Part shown: positions 11,241 to 21,480 of the stretch, one piece after another
Layout: each line of letters opens with the position of its first letter
Position numbering within the stretch: position 1 is the first letter of the stretch
NCBI RefSeq assembly: GCF_030867095.1
Contig: NC_081826.1
Span: 248,352,251-248,416,250 of the forward strand
Length of the DNA: 64,000 bases
Direction: 5' to 3'
Source: Alligator mississippiensis
Lineage: Eukaryota; Chordata; Crocodylia; Alligatoridae
Notes under the pieces: generated by a model
The model's database searches: none
Told to the model about the DNA's origin: nothing
What the model saw: only the letters and a program-made list of their open reading frames with translations
Translations under genes and position numbers: made by a program

Positions 11241-11767
11241 ATGGCAGTAGTGCCGCACAGAGGCCAACTCTGCAGCTACAGCCTGCTGGCAGCTGGCCCA
11301 GAGGGGCAGATGCCTCTATTGCCTGTGCAGTCCCCATCCGGGTCTGGCAGGTGTGCAGTAGGTCACAGCCAGACAGCAGTCCCCACTGCCAGCCTGCTGC
11401 AGTGGGTAAAGGGTGCAGAGAACTCTCTGGGCTGCTTCAGCAGTCCAGCTGGCACAAGGGGTAGTGTCCCCAGGTACCAATTGGATGGGCCCCAGAAGCT
11501 CCTCAGAGTCAGTAGCCCTGAGCTACTTGCCAGGACAGCTTTTTGTACTGATGGGAACAGCACAGGTGTTGGCCTCGGGCTCTAGCTCCCCCTGGCTGCA
11601 GATCCAGGAGGAGCCAGGCAGGGTTATTTTGCCCCAAGTGGCACAGTTTGATCCACAACAAAGTGCATGTCCAAGCACATGCGCTGAGGCAAAAAGCCCT
11701 GGCTAAAATTTGCACCACTTCTATTTGAGCTGCTGGACCGCATGTGCTTGCATGTGTGGACGCGCCC

Positions 11768-12464
11768 ACTGAAGTCATTGGAAAAATTCACTTTGACTTA
11801 AATGGGCTTCAGATTAAGCCCTGTGCTTACATGTTCTCATTTGTGTGACCTACAGGGGAACAAATAGCAGTAAAATAGGATAAAAGGATAAAAGTCCCCT
11901 AAAACCAGTAAAAGAGGGCAGCAGAGCTGACCCAACATTTCCCTCCTCTTCCATTTGCATATGTGAAGAATTCTTTGTAATACTGCCCAGGAATGGATTC
12001 AAGAGGGTGAAGTGGTGTGGTCATGCTCGCCTTCCACCACCAGTGTTCCTGGACAAGACTGTGGCACCTTCTGCAACCTCTCCCTGCAAGTGAAGCCCCT
12101 GGGCCAGTGGGGGACATCAGAGGGAGGAGGCGGCACAGGAAGGGGGACCCACCCACTGCCCCCCTTGTCCACAGCTGATTCAGGCATGGGAAGAACCCCA
12201 GCCCATTCAAGTCAAAGTGAACAACACCCCATTGACTACAGGTGTGCAGGGTGCCAGGCTTGGCAGGGGACAGTGGTGGTGGTGGGAAGATTTCCTGCAT
12301 CTGCTCCCTGCTGCTTCTGCCATGATCCCCATTGCCTGATAACAGGTGCAGAAGGAGGAAAACCTGCCCTTGCACCCATTGCTGTTCCCAGCTGACGTGG
12401 CATAGGGCAGCCCTAGAGCTGCTTCTGTCCTGCTCCAGCCAGACTGCAGGAAACAGCTGTATGT
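11768..12464. other. No gene seen; part may belong to the 12.5-kb repeat
   Basis: From about 12,000 the sequence becomes GC-richer. Near 12,250-12,320 it includes 'cttggcaggggacagtggtgg', a motif that recurs in the foldback at 12.5-13.1 kb and at 58.4-58.7 kb, so the repeat cluster may begin here. Confidence 0.35.
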
Positions 12465-13089
12465 GGTGCTGGGCTCAGCTGGGGACAGTAGTGGCAGCAG
12501 GGGGCAGGTTACTCCTTCCAGCATCCCCTATCCCCCACTAGCAGGGGACACTGGTGAAAGAAGGTGAGCAGGGAGCAGGAACAGGAAGGAGGAACCCATC
12601 TATCGTTACTGTCCCTGGCCAAGCCTGGTGCCCTGCACAGCCACCTCTGCCTGTCTGATCCAAGTAGGTAAGAGAAGTGGCTCTGTGGCTTCCCTATGTG
12701 TCTGGGTCAGCCAGCAATAGCGGTGGTGGGGGACAGGTGGTCCCTTCCTGCACCTGCTTCTTACTGCTGTCCTGGGAGCTCCAACCATACCTCTCCTCCA
12801 TTCCTCACAGTCTGAGGGGTCGTGTGCCATACCTTCCTTTGCTAAAGGAGGTACACCACCCTAGAGCCAGAGCTACTTCTCTTACCTCATTGGACCAGAC
12901 AGGCAGAAGGGTGGCTGTTCAGGGCACCAGACTTGGCAAGGGGCAGTAGCAGTGATGGGTGGGTTCCTCCTTCCTGCACCTGCTCCCCAATCACCCTATC
13001 TCACCAGTGTCTCCTGCTAGTGGGGGTAGATGCTAAAAGGACTAACCTGCCCCCTACTGCCACCACTGTCCCCAATTGAGCCCAGCACC
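12465..13089. repeat. Large foldback, arms about 220 nt
   Basis: The left arm, 12,465-12,686, reads in reverse complement along 12,868-13,089. Matching landmarks in order are 'ggtgctgggctcag', 'ggggacag(t)agtggcag', 'gggggcaggtta', 'actagcagg', 'acactggtga', 'ggaaggaggaaccca', 'tctggtgccctg', 'cctgtctg' and 'ggtaagagaagt'. By eye the arms agree over most positions with small indels. A spacer of about 180 nt separates them. Related sequence occurs as direct repeats at 58.4-58.7 kb, so this is a member of an interspersed family. No coding function is evident. Confidence 0.8.
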
Positions 13090-13421
13090 CCCTGTATTTG
13101 GCATGCTACATAACCTCAAACACTGCACAGGGTGCCAGTCTAGTCACTGCCTTCCCCAGTCATTCTGTCCAGCAGTGGAAAGACCAGGCCACAATAGAAA
13201 TGAGGTAATTGCAGTGGTTGTTTTCACAGATCTCAGTGTGATGCAGTATTGTAGTTTGTGATGGTGGAACAAAGCATGAAGGAAACAACTGGGCAAAGGA
13301 AAAAATACACCTGGAAAGGGTTGAAGTCTCAGAGCATCATTATCACCCCATCAAAAGTGTGCATCAGAGATGGGTAGAGCTTGGTCAAAGTATATTCTTG
13401 TTGCTCCCCATCTCTATGAAC

Positions 13422-13791
13422 ACTGGCGACATGTAAGGGGTATACGCGGGTATATGTGCACCCCCTGAGCTTGACAGTGCACCCCCTGCAAAAACCGCTG
13501 CCGACACTGCCGGTGGCACCAGTGGGCAGTCGCCGCTCATCACCCTCCTCCCCCTTCACTGCCAACACCACCAGTGGCATCTGCGAGTGATCGCTGATTG
13601 TGGCTGGTTGCTGCCGACACTGCCGGTGATGCCCGCAGGTGGTCGCCAACAACTGGTTGGTGCTCACCATCCCCCCCCCCCCACACACTACTGCCAACAC
13701 CACTGCAGCTGCCTGTGAGAGCTCCTCGCTTGCCACTGCCTGCGGGTGGTCGCCATGTCCCCCCAGCATCTGGGGGCAGGCAGTGTTCATG
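13422..13791 (+). mobile_element. GC-rich interspersed repeat, near full-length copy
   Basis: Starts 'ctggcgacatgtaaggggta', with two 'gtgcaccccct' motifs, then 'gccgacactgccggtggcacc' blocks, a CT/CA-rich middle and the 'ccagcatctgggggcagg' end. This is the inverse of the 60,044-60,410 copy. Flanks tctatgaac (13,413-13,421) and tctacgagc (13,792-13,800) agree at seven of nine positions and may be a target duplication. It has no recognisable RNA-gene promoter or tail, so a SINE call is not secure. Confidence 0.65.
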
Positions 13792-15505
13792 TCTACGAGC
13801 CAGCTCTTTCTTAGCCTGGATGGAGGATTTATAATGGAGTAAGCCTACAAAAATCTAGGGACTAAGGAAGCTCTTCTGCAGAGATGTTTTTAGACCATTT
13901 GCAGGATTTTAAGAAGTTAGAAACACTTGTACACAAAACTCTATGCATTCATTGTCTGCCCTGATTGCTCAAAGGGAAGAAGGAACTTTCAACAATGGTA
14001 AAACTTTTGCACCCCACCCCCTTGGGATACAGTCCACTTTACAGAGTGGACAGCCAGGGGATTTCTGGCTTCTCCTGGCAGCTATGGCTGCTGCTACATC
14101 TACTGGCAGGTGGGCTCAGAGAAAACCACAGGCTTCCCAGACCGGCACAAGGGCCCATGTGCAACTCCCACTCCAGAGTTCCCGGTCTGATGAGTGCAAT
14201 GTTGCCAACTTTCGTTTTTCTTTTGAGATTTCCAGGTCTTAATGGTCTCATATTTTAAAAATTACAACAACAGAGGACATGGTAGTAGTGGAAATTAAGC
14301 AAAGCCAACACTGAATATTAAAATATTTTATGATGTTTTAAGGCAATATCATGATAATGGAGATGGATTCATGGTTTCTCAGTATTTGGAATTTGCAATA
14401 TTAAGTAGCCACCTCATCAGCCAAGAAGAGGGAAAGCTTTTAAATACCAGTCTTCTCTCAAGTCCAGGACTTAAAACTGCTTCCCATGGAGGAAAGACTG
14501 AATTATTGCTCCTCACCATCATTGCTCCTACCCTCTTTGTTCATACCCTGGTCAAGTCACCAAAGGGTACTGTCAGAATGAACCAAGCATCAGTGAAGAA
14601 AGCACATGGAGGAAAAAGTAGCAGCTTATCATTTCCAGTCTCTGGGAATTTTCCCCATCCAAATTGTAACGCCATTCTGCATACTCTAAAATCTAAAGCA
14701 ACACCATAACCACCCAGTCAACCAAATTTGCTGTGTCCAGTCTGTCAGTCAGAGCCTCTCCATGTTCTTTCTTGGATGCTCTTTTGCTCCCCAGTGACAG
14801 GTCTTCCTGTCCACAAACATGCTATTTGATCAAAGGCCAATTGCACCAGAGTCCAAAAGGAAAACCTAACCACAGAAACATATTTGAGACTAGAGTTTGC
14901 TGCAGTTGCATTGTAAGCTACACATGGATGTTTAGTCAAGAAAGAAAATTAGTTTATCTGTGCAAGGTATTTTCTTTTTCTCCCTCAGTATAAAAATTTG
15001 CAAGCTTTTTTTCCTGAAGACAAAACTAGTTAAAGGTTCATTGAAGCTATTAGCAAACTCCAGACAGACTTATACACCATGCGGTGCTATCAGCAAGGCA
15101 CCAGCACTTCTAAACCCTCAATGAGCCTAAAGCTCATTGAGAAGTGACATTTGTGGCACAACAAACTCTGAACACTTGTACTGGGCATAAAAAATGGAGT
15201 GTCAGATACCAAAAAGTACTAAGTAGGGCTTTAACATTGCAAAGCAGAATTGTCTTTTTCCTCATTCTAGTGAATAGAGACATATCCTACTGTGCTCCCT
15301 TTAGTCTTTGAATAGGTACTTTGTATGTGTGGTCACACAAGTCAGGGATATATCCTTCAAGATGAGAACTGCAAGCAAAAGTGCAAACACAGTAGCTTTT
15401 AGAGTGAATTAGAATCCATGCTTCTTAGTTCTTGGTTTTTAAAAAATGTGTTCCAGTGCTTTAATCATCATCATAAATGCCTGCATATAGATCTTCATAC
15501 ACCTC
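13792..15505. other. No gene seen
   Basis: Mixed-composition DNA. A 112-codon frame at 14,371-14,709 shows no domain and no supporting splice sites. Confidence 0.35.
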
Positions 15506-15798
15506 GGGTGCATTTACACGTTGCCCTACAGCAACGTGGGGACGCGCTGTGTTGCTGTATGGTGCACTACAGGAACATAGCAATCACATGGGTCTACACG
15601 TGATCGGCAGCTACGTCGCTGTAGTGGCACACTCCCCTGGTATAGCGCACCGCTATGGCGATGTAGCAACAAAATCAGTGTGCTGCACACACGGTGCAGT
15701 AACTGCCCATACTGCACCATACTTTAGTACTTCCAGAAGGAAGTACTAAAGCACAGTGCTGTAGCAATGTTACCGTACAACGAAGTGTAGATGTGCCC
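15506..15798. mobile_element. GGGC-end MITE-like element, subfamily with internal palindrome
   Basis: The ends are inverted: GGGTGCATTTACACG on the left and GGGCACATCTACACTT from the right. The interior alternates 'gctgtagcaac/acgtcgctgtagtgg' motifs. Near the right end lies the palindrome CTTTAGTACTTCC-AGAA-GGAAGTACTAAAG (15,722-15,751). The element at 18,248-18,507 shares the layout and the palindrome. No clear target duplication is visible (ctc against att). It carries no gene. Confidence 0.75.
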
Positions 15799-16530
15799 AT
15801 TACGTGATAAATTACTAGTGAACTCAGATTGTTCTATGGCTTAAAGCTCCAAAACATATGAAAAAAACCCCCCTTGGCACGGTATCTAAAATTGGGAAGT
15901 GAAAACAAATTCTGCCTGTCAAAGGACTGAAACAATAAACAATAACTGCATTTTCCTTTTCTTTTCTTACAGGGTCCACACGTTAGGTATCCACATCCTT
16001 GAGCAGACTGCACATCTCTACTATCTAACATCCATCAAATTAGACAGTAAGAGCAATGACACAATTCTTGTCCACTAGGTGGCACTTTACCTCTTACATA
16101 TTACAGTAATTATACTATAATTGTATTATACTATTAATGATTAACCTACTTAAAAGAATAGGAGGTAAAGAGAACTGAAGATGATGCACAAAACTCTACT
16201 AGAAAAGGTGATGCACATTCCTTATCTTAGCCTTTGTTTTTCAGATGTTAAGATGAAATTATGAATTCTTGGCTTCTGCAGTGTTATGTTGTTGAAACTT
16301 GCCTACCCCTTCCATGCCTATATAGTTTGACTATTTCTTTCAGAAAAAAAGATTTTTATACAATATACAGACAAATTTCCACCTCGATTATAGGAAGCAT
16401 TCCACATCTCAATCATCCATTGGCCTTTTTGTACCAGAAGGATCCAACGTAAAATAGCAATGAAGGAGAACGGTAAGAACTGCAAAATTAATAGCTTGGT
16501 CAATTTAGGCCAATCAGACATTCTCTAGTT
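15799..16530. other. No gene seen
   Basis: AT-rich DNA with no recognisable feature. Confidence 0.35.
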
Positions 16531-16772
16531 CCGTGATTCTCAACCATGGTCCCAGGGCCCTCTGTGATATTGTGAGATCCTCCGAAGGGTGCTCTAAGAG
16601 ATCCTCTGAAGGGTGATTCAAGGTGTGAGGAGGTAAGCAGAGAAGCACCAACACCCTTCCCCCACTGCCCAGCCCCCCTGCAAGGAGGTGAACACTGTCA
16701 ATTAATTTTGAAGTTGGGTGCCACTCATCTGACAAAAGTTATTCAGGGGTGCCTTGAGTTCTTGTACCACTG
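16531..16772. mobile_element. hAT-like MITE
   Basis: The left end reads CCGTGATTCTCAACCATGG and the right end, inverted, reads CAGTGGTACAAGAACTCAAG, both degenerate forms of hAT ends. Flanks ctctagtt (16,523-16,530) and ctttagtc (16,773-16,780) agree at six of eight positions and fit the hAT target preference. An internal near-tandem 'gatcctc(c/t)gaagggtg' occurs twice. At 242 bp it has no gene. Confidence 0.7.
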
Positions 16773-16780
16773 CTTTAGTC

Positions 16781-17896
16781 AGTGACTTTAAAGCGGGGTT
16801 AGGCTAACTGAGTACTCCAAGGTTTTGGCTTGTCTCTACATTTAAAAGGATGCAGAAGGCAATGCTGATTTCTAGTGATTAAAAATGTTTTATATTTTTT
16901 ACCAGAGAATCTACAGCAATTCATTGAGTTTCAGGTTTTCATAATGCCAAGTTTTAAATCTTACATCAAACTTCTGAGTTGTGTGTGATCTCGAAATGAA
17001 AATAGTAAAAACTGAGATTTTCTTATACCATAGCTTCCACCTAAAAATATAACCTGACCCAAGTTTCAGTTCAGCAAAACAAACAAGAAATAAAATTATC
17101 TGGGTGCAAACATGCGGACAGATAAGTGCCACTGGTCTTTTGTCTACCTTATTTGAGGTCCTATTCTCACCAAATGTTGCCAGGTAGAGACAAAGAATGC
17201 TGAGTAATGAGTTTAAGCAGTGCTCAGTAGAGTGAGGGCATATTAAATACAAAAGCAAAAGGGAAGGTGAAGACAGAGTTTTTAAAAGCTGTATATGCAT
17301 GACTATTTTAATTGTGGACTTAATACTGCAAAGTAGATTATATTTTTACCTTCATGTTCCTATCTCCTCTCCTTCCTCTCACCGAGCCATCTTTACTGAC
17401 TTCCTCATGTTGCATCATGTAGACTTAGGCATCTAGTCCTGCAAAACTGACACAATGCAAGTTAATTTATACACGTGAATCATCCTACCAAGCTCCCATT
17501 GACTTTAATGGGACTAGGCACTGATCCTGTGGAGAGTTGACAGCAGCCATGTTTCTGCGAAATCCCTTCCACGCTATGAAATGAATATTCACATTAATAA
17601 CTACGCACAGGAAAACCCTGTTTGAAATTTGCAGGATTTATCAGCCATTGTAGACTCAAAATAATATGAACAAGTGTGTGACCAGGTTATTTTCTCAGAT
17701 TTTTTTCACTTCAACATTCACAACATTGAACTAAGAATCATAATAAATTTGGGCTTTTTGTAGGGGTGGGCTTAAGAGACTTGGACCTAGGGTTGCTCTA
17801 ATTAAAATACCTGCTCTCCCCCCCCGGAACAAGTGTATAGGTGCCCATATATTTTTAAGGCTTGTTGGTTGTAGTCATGTTGGTCTAAGGACATAA
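16781..17896. other. No gene seen
   Basis: AT-rich. A 129-codon minus-strand frame at 16,911-17,300 has no recognisable domain. Confidence 0.35.
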
Positions 17897-18130
17897 GCAG
17901 ACAAAGTTCTTTGTGTAAATGTGATATATTGTATTAGACCAACTAAATAGTTGGAAAAATTGTTTTTTGCAAGGTTTTGGGCACAAACACCCTTCTCCAG
18001 GCATTCAGGCAGACTCTCTCCAATGCCTGAAGAAGAGCATTTGTACCCAAAAGTTTGCAAAGAATAATTTTTCCAACTATTTAGTTGGTCTAATAAAAGA
18101 TACCATATTTACCCAAAGAACCTTGTCTGC
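17897..18130. repeat. Foldback element, two 108-nt arms
   Basis: Arms 17,897-18,004 and 18,023-18,130 are inverted copies of one unit with an 18-nt spacer. The unit runs from 'gcagacaa(a/g)gttctttg' through 'attagaccaactaaatagtt', 'ggaaaaatt' and 'ttttgggcac' to 'caggcat'. Translating the two strands gives the same peptide core, AKNNFSNYLVGLI, which is a by-product of the inversion. The unit resembles a repeat common in reptile genomes; its superfamily was not identified. Confidence 0.85.
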
Positions 18131-18247
18131 CATGCATTTTTTTTTAAACTTGTTCTGCTGCTTTCATCATCGTACTAACTGTCTGCAATCAGTTCTCCCT
18201 ACAACATAGTGAATTAATTATTCACAGACATCAGTTACCAAATGCTG

Positions 18248-18507
18248 GGTGCATCTACATGTGATGCTACATTTCCATAGCAACACTTTATGGCAACATA
18301 GTGTCTGCAGGCAAAAACCATGATGCCTCAGCTATGTCGCCGTAGCAATACACTCCTTCATTATAATGTGTTGCTACAGCAACGTAGTGACTAAAAATAA
18401 CTGTGTGTGCCATGCACAGCACAGTATGGGCTATTACTATGCCACCTTTTAGTACTTCCAGAAGGAAGTACTAAATGACAGTAATGGCAGCACATGTAGA
18501 TGGGCCC
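18248..18507. mobile_element. GGGC-end MITE-like element, sister of the 15.5-kb copy
   Basis: The left end reads GGGTGCATCTACATGTG and the right end, inverted, reads GGGCCCATCTACATGTG, an almost perfect terminal inverted repeat. It shares the TTAGTACTTCC-AGAA-GGAAGTACTAA palindrome with the 15.5-kb copy (here 18,448-18,475). Flanking triplets are gct and act. Its right end lies only three bases from the next element. Confidence 0.8.
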
Positions 18508-19441
18508 ACTGGCTATGGACAGACATTCAAAAAGCCAGAGTTTGAACTGATTCAATCGTTGCAGATTAGTCTAGCCTGTATAGATTGAACCAATTTGCAA
18601 GTGGATGGACATTCACTTTTGATTCAGGAAATGCAGGCACATGCCTGCAGTGGCTCAGGCTAGAAGCTGGGAGGGGGGGGGGCACTAGAGTGAGCCCTCC
18701 CTTCCCTTCAACAATGCTGAGTTGAGAGGGGGCAACGCCCGGCCCCCACAGGATACTATGATTAGGGAGGGATTTAACCCCCACCCTGCCCTGCACAGTC
18801 CCTAGCTGGGGTGAGTCAGGAGGGGGAGGGGGAAGCAGCCCTTTCCCCCCATTTTCAGCTCAAGGGGTGGGGAGTGTTGCCAGACCCCGGCCCTGGCTAG
18901 CACCCTGAGGCAAATGAGGGAGCAGGGAGGAGCTGCTTGTGTAGACTGCATGTATCTGCATTATCCTGTTAGCTAGTGCTTCATATTTGCTTAAATCTCA
19001 AAATGACAGCACTGAGAGGTCCCATGTATTGAAAACCAAGTAATTTCTCACACCTCTCTCTGTCCCCCGTTGAACACTGACAGACTGCGGGATGGGGAAG
19101 CTGCATGGGATGGGGAAACTGACCAGGCTCAGTAATTGATGTGTAGAAGCAATCACCAGCATTAATTGCTGCACAGTGAACCTTCATTTGATATAAGGGT
19201 TTCAGGGTATGAGATGCCTCTGGCTTTGAAGCAAGCCAGCAGCCAGCAGGGAGCTTATCAGAACACAAAGCTGATCAGACCATCAAGAAAGCAAAAGCTT
19301 CTCTCACATTAGTTCAAGCTCTTCTTGCTCCAGGGTACAGGCATTTTGCAAGGCATTTGCAAGCCACTGGCTTCTTGCTCAGGGAAAAAAAAGCCCTAAG
19401 TGGACACTGTTCTTGTCTGCCTTTTTTCCAGTGAAATTGGA

Positions 19442-19459
19442 GACACACACACACACACA
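19442..19459 (+). repeat. (AC)n microsatellite
   Basis: A run of about nine AC dinucleotides inside the GGCTAGGG-end element. Confidence 0.9.
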
Positions 19460-19972
19460 GACATCTCTCAGTGATAGCTAGCATGGGGTGGCCATGCTTC
19501 TGCCATGTGTGTGGGAGGGGGTGTGTGGGATCCCTGCTTGAGCAGCAAGCGGCAAAGGGTGGCGGGGCAGGGGGAAGCCTGGCAGACCCTGCTGTGCCTC
19601 TGCCAGGCAGACCCCAGTTGCAGTCCCCCATCCCCTTCTCAGCCAGCTTGAGCTCCAGCTAGGGGGGGAGAGGGGCAAGTCCAGCCCTGCTCTCTGGAGC
19701 AGATAGCCCACCTCAGCCCAGGGCTGAAAAGCATGCTGGGATGCTGGGGGACTCTGATTTAACTTAAACCAGGAATGGATCTGGGACAGAAGTTCCATAA
19801 ACTGGTTTGACCCAAATCAGTTAAGTCTGAGACTACATTCAACCAGATTTATCATAAACCAGTTTTAGCTATTTTGAAACTGCTTTATGTGCACTGAGCT
19901 TAGCTTCTGTTACAGGTTTAAACCAGTTTCTGATCACTGAAGGTGTTTGTACACATTATGGAGGTTTAGTTC

Positions 19973-20052
19973 TCCCTAAATTGAAACAGTGGGTTTTTAA
20001 TTGGTGGGTTTTTAATTGTGTCATTTAGAAACCCACTGTTTCAATTTAGGGA
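19973..20052. repeat. Perfect 24-bp inverted repeat
   Basis: Arms 19,973-19,996 and 20,029-20,052 are perfect complements around a 32-nt spacer. The left arm begins 'tccctaaattgaaacagtgg'. It lies just inside the left end of the TTAA-flanked element. Confidence 0.9.
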
Positions 20053-20119
20053 CTTCCATCACATCACAGTGCATCATGGCCCCCCATCAGCTCACCTACC
20101 TCCCTTCTGGCAGGCTGCA

Positions 20120-20703
20120 CCAGAAAAAAGAAAAGCAATGAGGGGCTCAGGTCTTTTTATTTTCCCAGAGCCTACCTGCCTCTCTTGCAGCAGGGGGATG
20201 AGCTGCCGGAGGGCTGAGTGGTCCCTGAGCTGCAGGGGGGGCCCCAGTCCTTCCCTCCACAGCAGCAGCGCTCCCTGGGCAGCACCAGCTTGCTAGCAGT
20301 CCACCCCGGGTGGTCCCAGGGGGCACTGCCACCGCAGAAGGAACTGCTCTGCTCAAGGACTGCTCAGCCCACCAGCGGCTCATGTGAAAAAAAAAGAAAA
20401 AAAAAGCAATGAGGAGCCTGATCTTTTTTTTTCTCCTGAAGCCTACCTGCCTCTCCCACGGTTTCCCAGGGGGGAAGTGTTGCCGGCAGGCTGAGCAGTC
20501 CCTAAGGTGTGCAGAGCCTGGTCTTTTCCCCTGCAGCGGCAGCACCCCCTGGATCACCCAGGTGGGCTGCTAGCAGGCAGGTACTGCCCAGGGGGTACTG
20601 CTGCTGCAGAGGGAAGGACAGGGCCCCTCAAATCTCAGGGACTGCTCAGCCCACTGGCAGCTTGCCCCCCGAGTGCGGGAGAGGCATATAGGCTTCAGTA
20701 CCC
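20120..20703 (+). repeat. Two-unit GC-rich duplication with inverted border
   Basis: Units at about 20,120-20,395 and 20,397-20,690 share 'gcctacctgcctctc', 'ctgctagcag', 'gactgctcagcccac' and an 'agcaatgagg(g/a)' start. The second unit is also bracketed by an inverted pair: 'gaagcctacctgcctctccc' at about 20,439 and its approximate reverse complement ending near 20,700. All lie inside the TTAA-flanked element. Confidence 0.6.
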
Positions 20704-21480
20704 CATGCACCATCCCTGCCACCTTCCTGCTGCCTGGGACTGCTCAGGAATGGGCTGGCTTGCCTCTGGGTCAGAACAGCAAGGTAGCAGGTGGGTGGCT
20801 GGGTGTGCTGGTGGCAGAAGAAGGCGGTGGGAATGGCGCACAGGGTGCTGGAAGCCTGCCAAGCCCGAGCTTCCCCGAGCATGTCTGAGCTTCCAGTGCC
20901 CCATACACCATTTTACTTTGTTATATAGTACACTAAAATACCTTGGATGGGTTTTACCTTGCTATGTAAGAAGGTCATTTAAAGCAAAATATGCTGCAAA
21001 ATGTATACATCATCACGAAATTCAAGTGGAATATGCCACCAAATGTGTAAATAGCAATGCCATTAAAGCCATGCAAAAGGGCAATTAAGCCACTTTAAAG
21101 GCCAATTTTGTCACATGTACAAGAACCCTTAAACTGGTGTATGTGTAACTTCTGTCCCTAGCCACTGTGTATAGGCAGTCTAATTGTCCATAAGATGCAA
21201 AAAGTAAAACAAACACAATAAAATGGCAGATAGTTAAAGGTGAAGGCATTTTTTCTCTTTTAGGCATTCAAAATTCTCAAGCACCAGGACAGCTCTTTCA
21301 TAGGCCAAATTTGGTTTATTAATATACTATTATAAATACAATTGACTTTAGGATAGCTATATTTAAAGAGACAACTTGTTTCTTAACATTTATATGGCAC
21401 AGACAGCAAACTATGACAATACCTGTCACTATGAGAGGAGAAATCTTTTCAAAGGGTTTGCCTCTTCTTGCAAAGTTTAC

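Larger units (their letters stand above)
9656..11767 (+). mobile_element. Harbinger-like DNA transposon, long non-autonomous copy
   Basis: The ends are inverted: GGGCACATCCAGATGAGC on the left against GGGCGCGTCCACACATGC read from the right. Flanking triplets are att and act, so a 3-bp duplication is possible but imperfect. The interior is shared in order with 31,977-33,361: a hairpin-rich left end, a conserved GTAAGTA, C/G-rich tracts, a polypyrimidine plus 'cag' preceding 'ggatttttt', then a block with a decayed Myb/SANT-like domain. GGGC ends, 3-bp duplications and a Myb-like gene are features of PIF/Harbinger elements, but no transposase was seen, so that assignment is inference. Confidence 0.6.
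19942..21128. mobile_element. TTAA-flanked element nested in the 18.5-21.2 kb transposon
   Basis: The left end reads GGTGTTTGTACACATTATGG and the right end, inverted, GGGTTCTTGTACATGTGAC. The flanks are tgaa (19,938-19,941) and ttaa (21,129-21,132). The uninterrupted relative at 30.6 kb reads 'gatcacttaaaccag' at the equivalent place, so the target was TTAA. TTAA duplication is the hallmark of piggyBac elements. The interior is a hairpin followed by duplicated GC-rich DNA with no transposase seen. Confidence 0.6.
18511..21163 (+). mobile_element. GGCTAGGG-end DNA transposon, interrupted copy
   Basis: Left end GGCTATGGACAGACATTC; right end, inverted, GGCTAGGGACAGAAGTTAC. Interior landmarks shared with the 27.4-30.6 kb copy include 'cagattagtctagcctg', 'atgcaggcacatgcctgcag', 'aactggtttgacc', 'atcagttaagtct', 'cattcaaccag' and 'ctgttacaggtttaaaccag'. 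The last of these is separated from the right end by a 1.19-kb insertion (19,942-21,128). No transposase is recognisable, so the element is non-autonomous or decayed. The superfamily is not assigned because target duplications are unclear. Confidence 0.7.

Noticed and set aside
11141-11585. Two overlapping frames over the transposon 3' part
   Set aside because: They are in other frames from the Myb-like reading and look like shadows of transposon DNA.
13490-13780. Spaced CTG/CCG-like motifs, considered as a CRISPR-like or structured tandem array
   Set aside because: Unit length is irregular and the block order recurs at four other loci, so it is an interspersed repeat, not an array with constant repeats and unique spacers.
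14371-14709. 112-codon plus-strand frame
   Set aside because: Length is within chance expectation for the region and there is no recognisable motif.
17875-18209. Two similar peptides on opposite strands, suggesting a small gene family
   Set aside because: The similarity is a direct consequence of the inverted repeat at 17,897-18,130.
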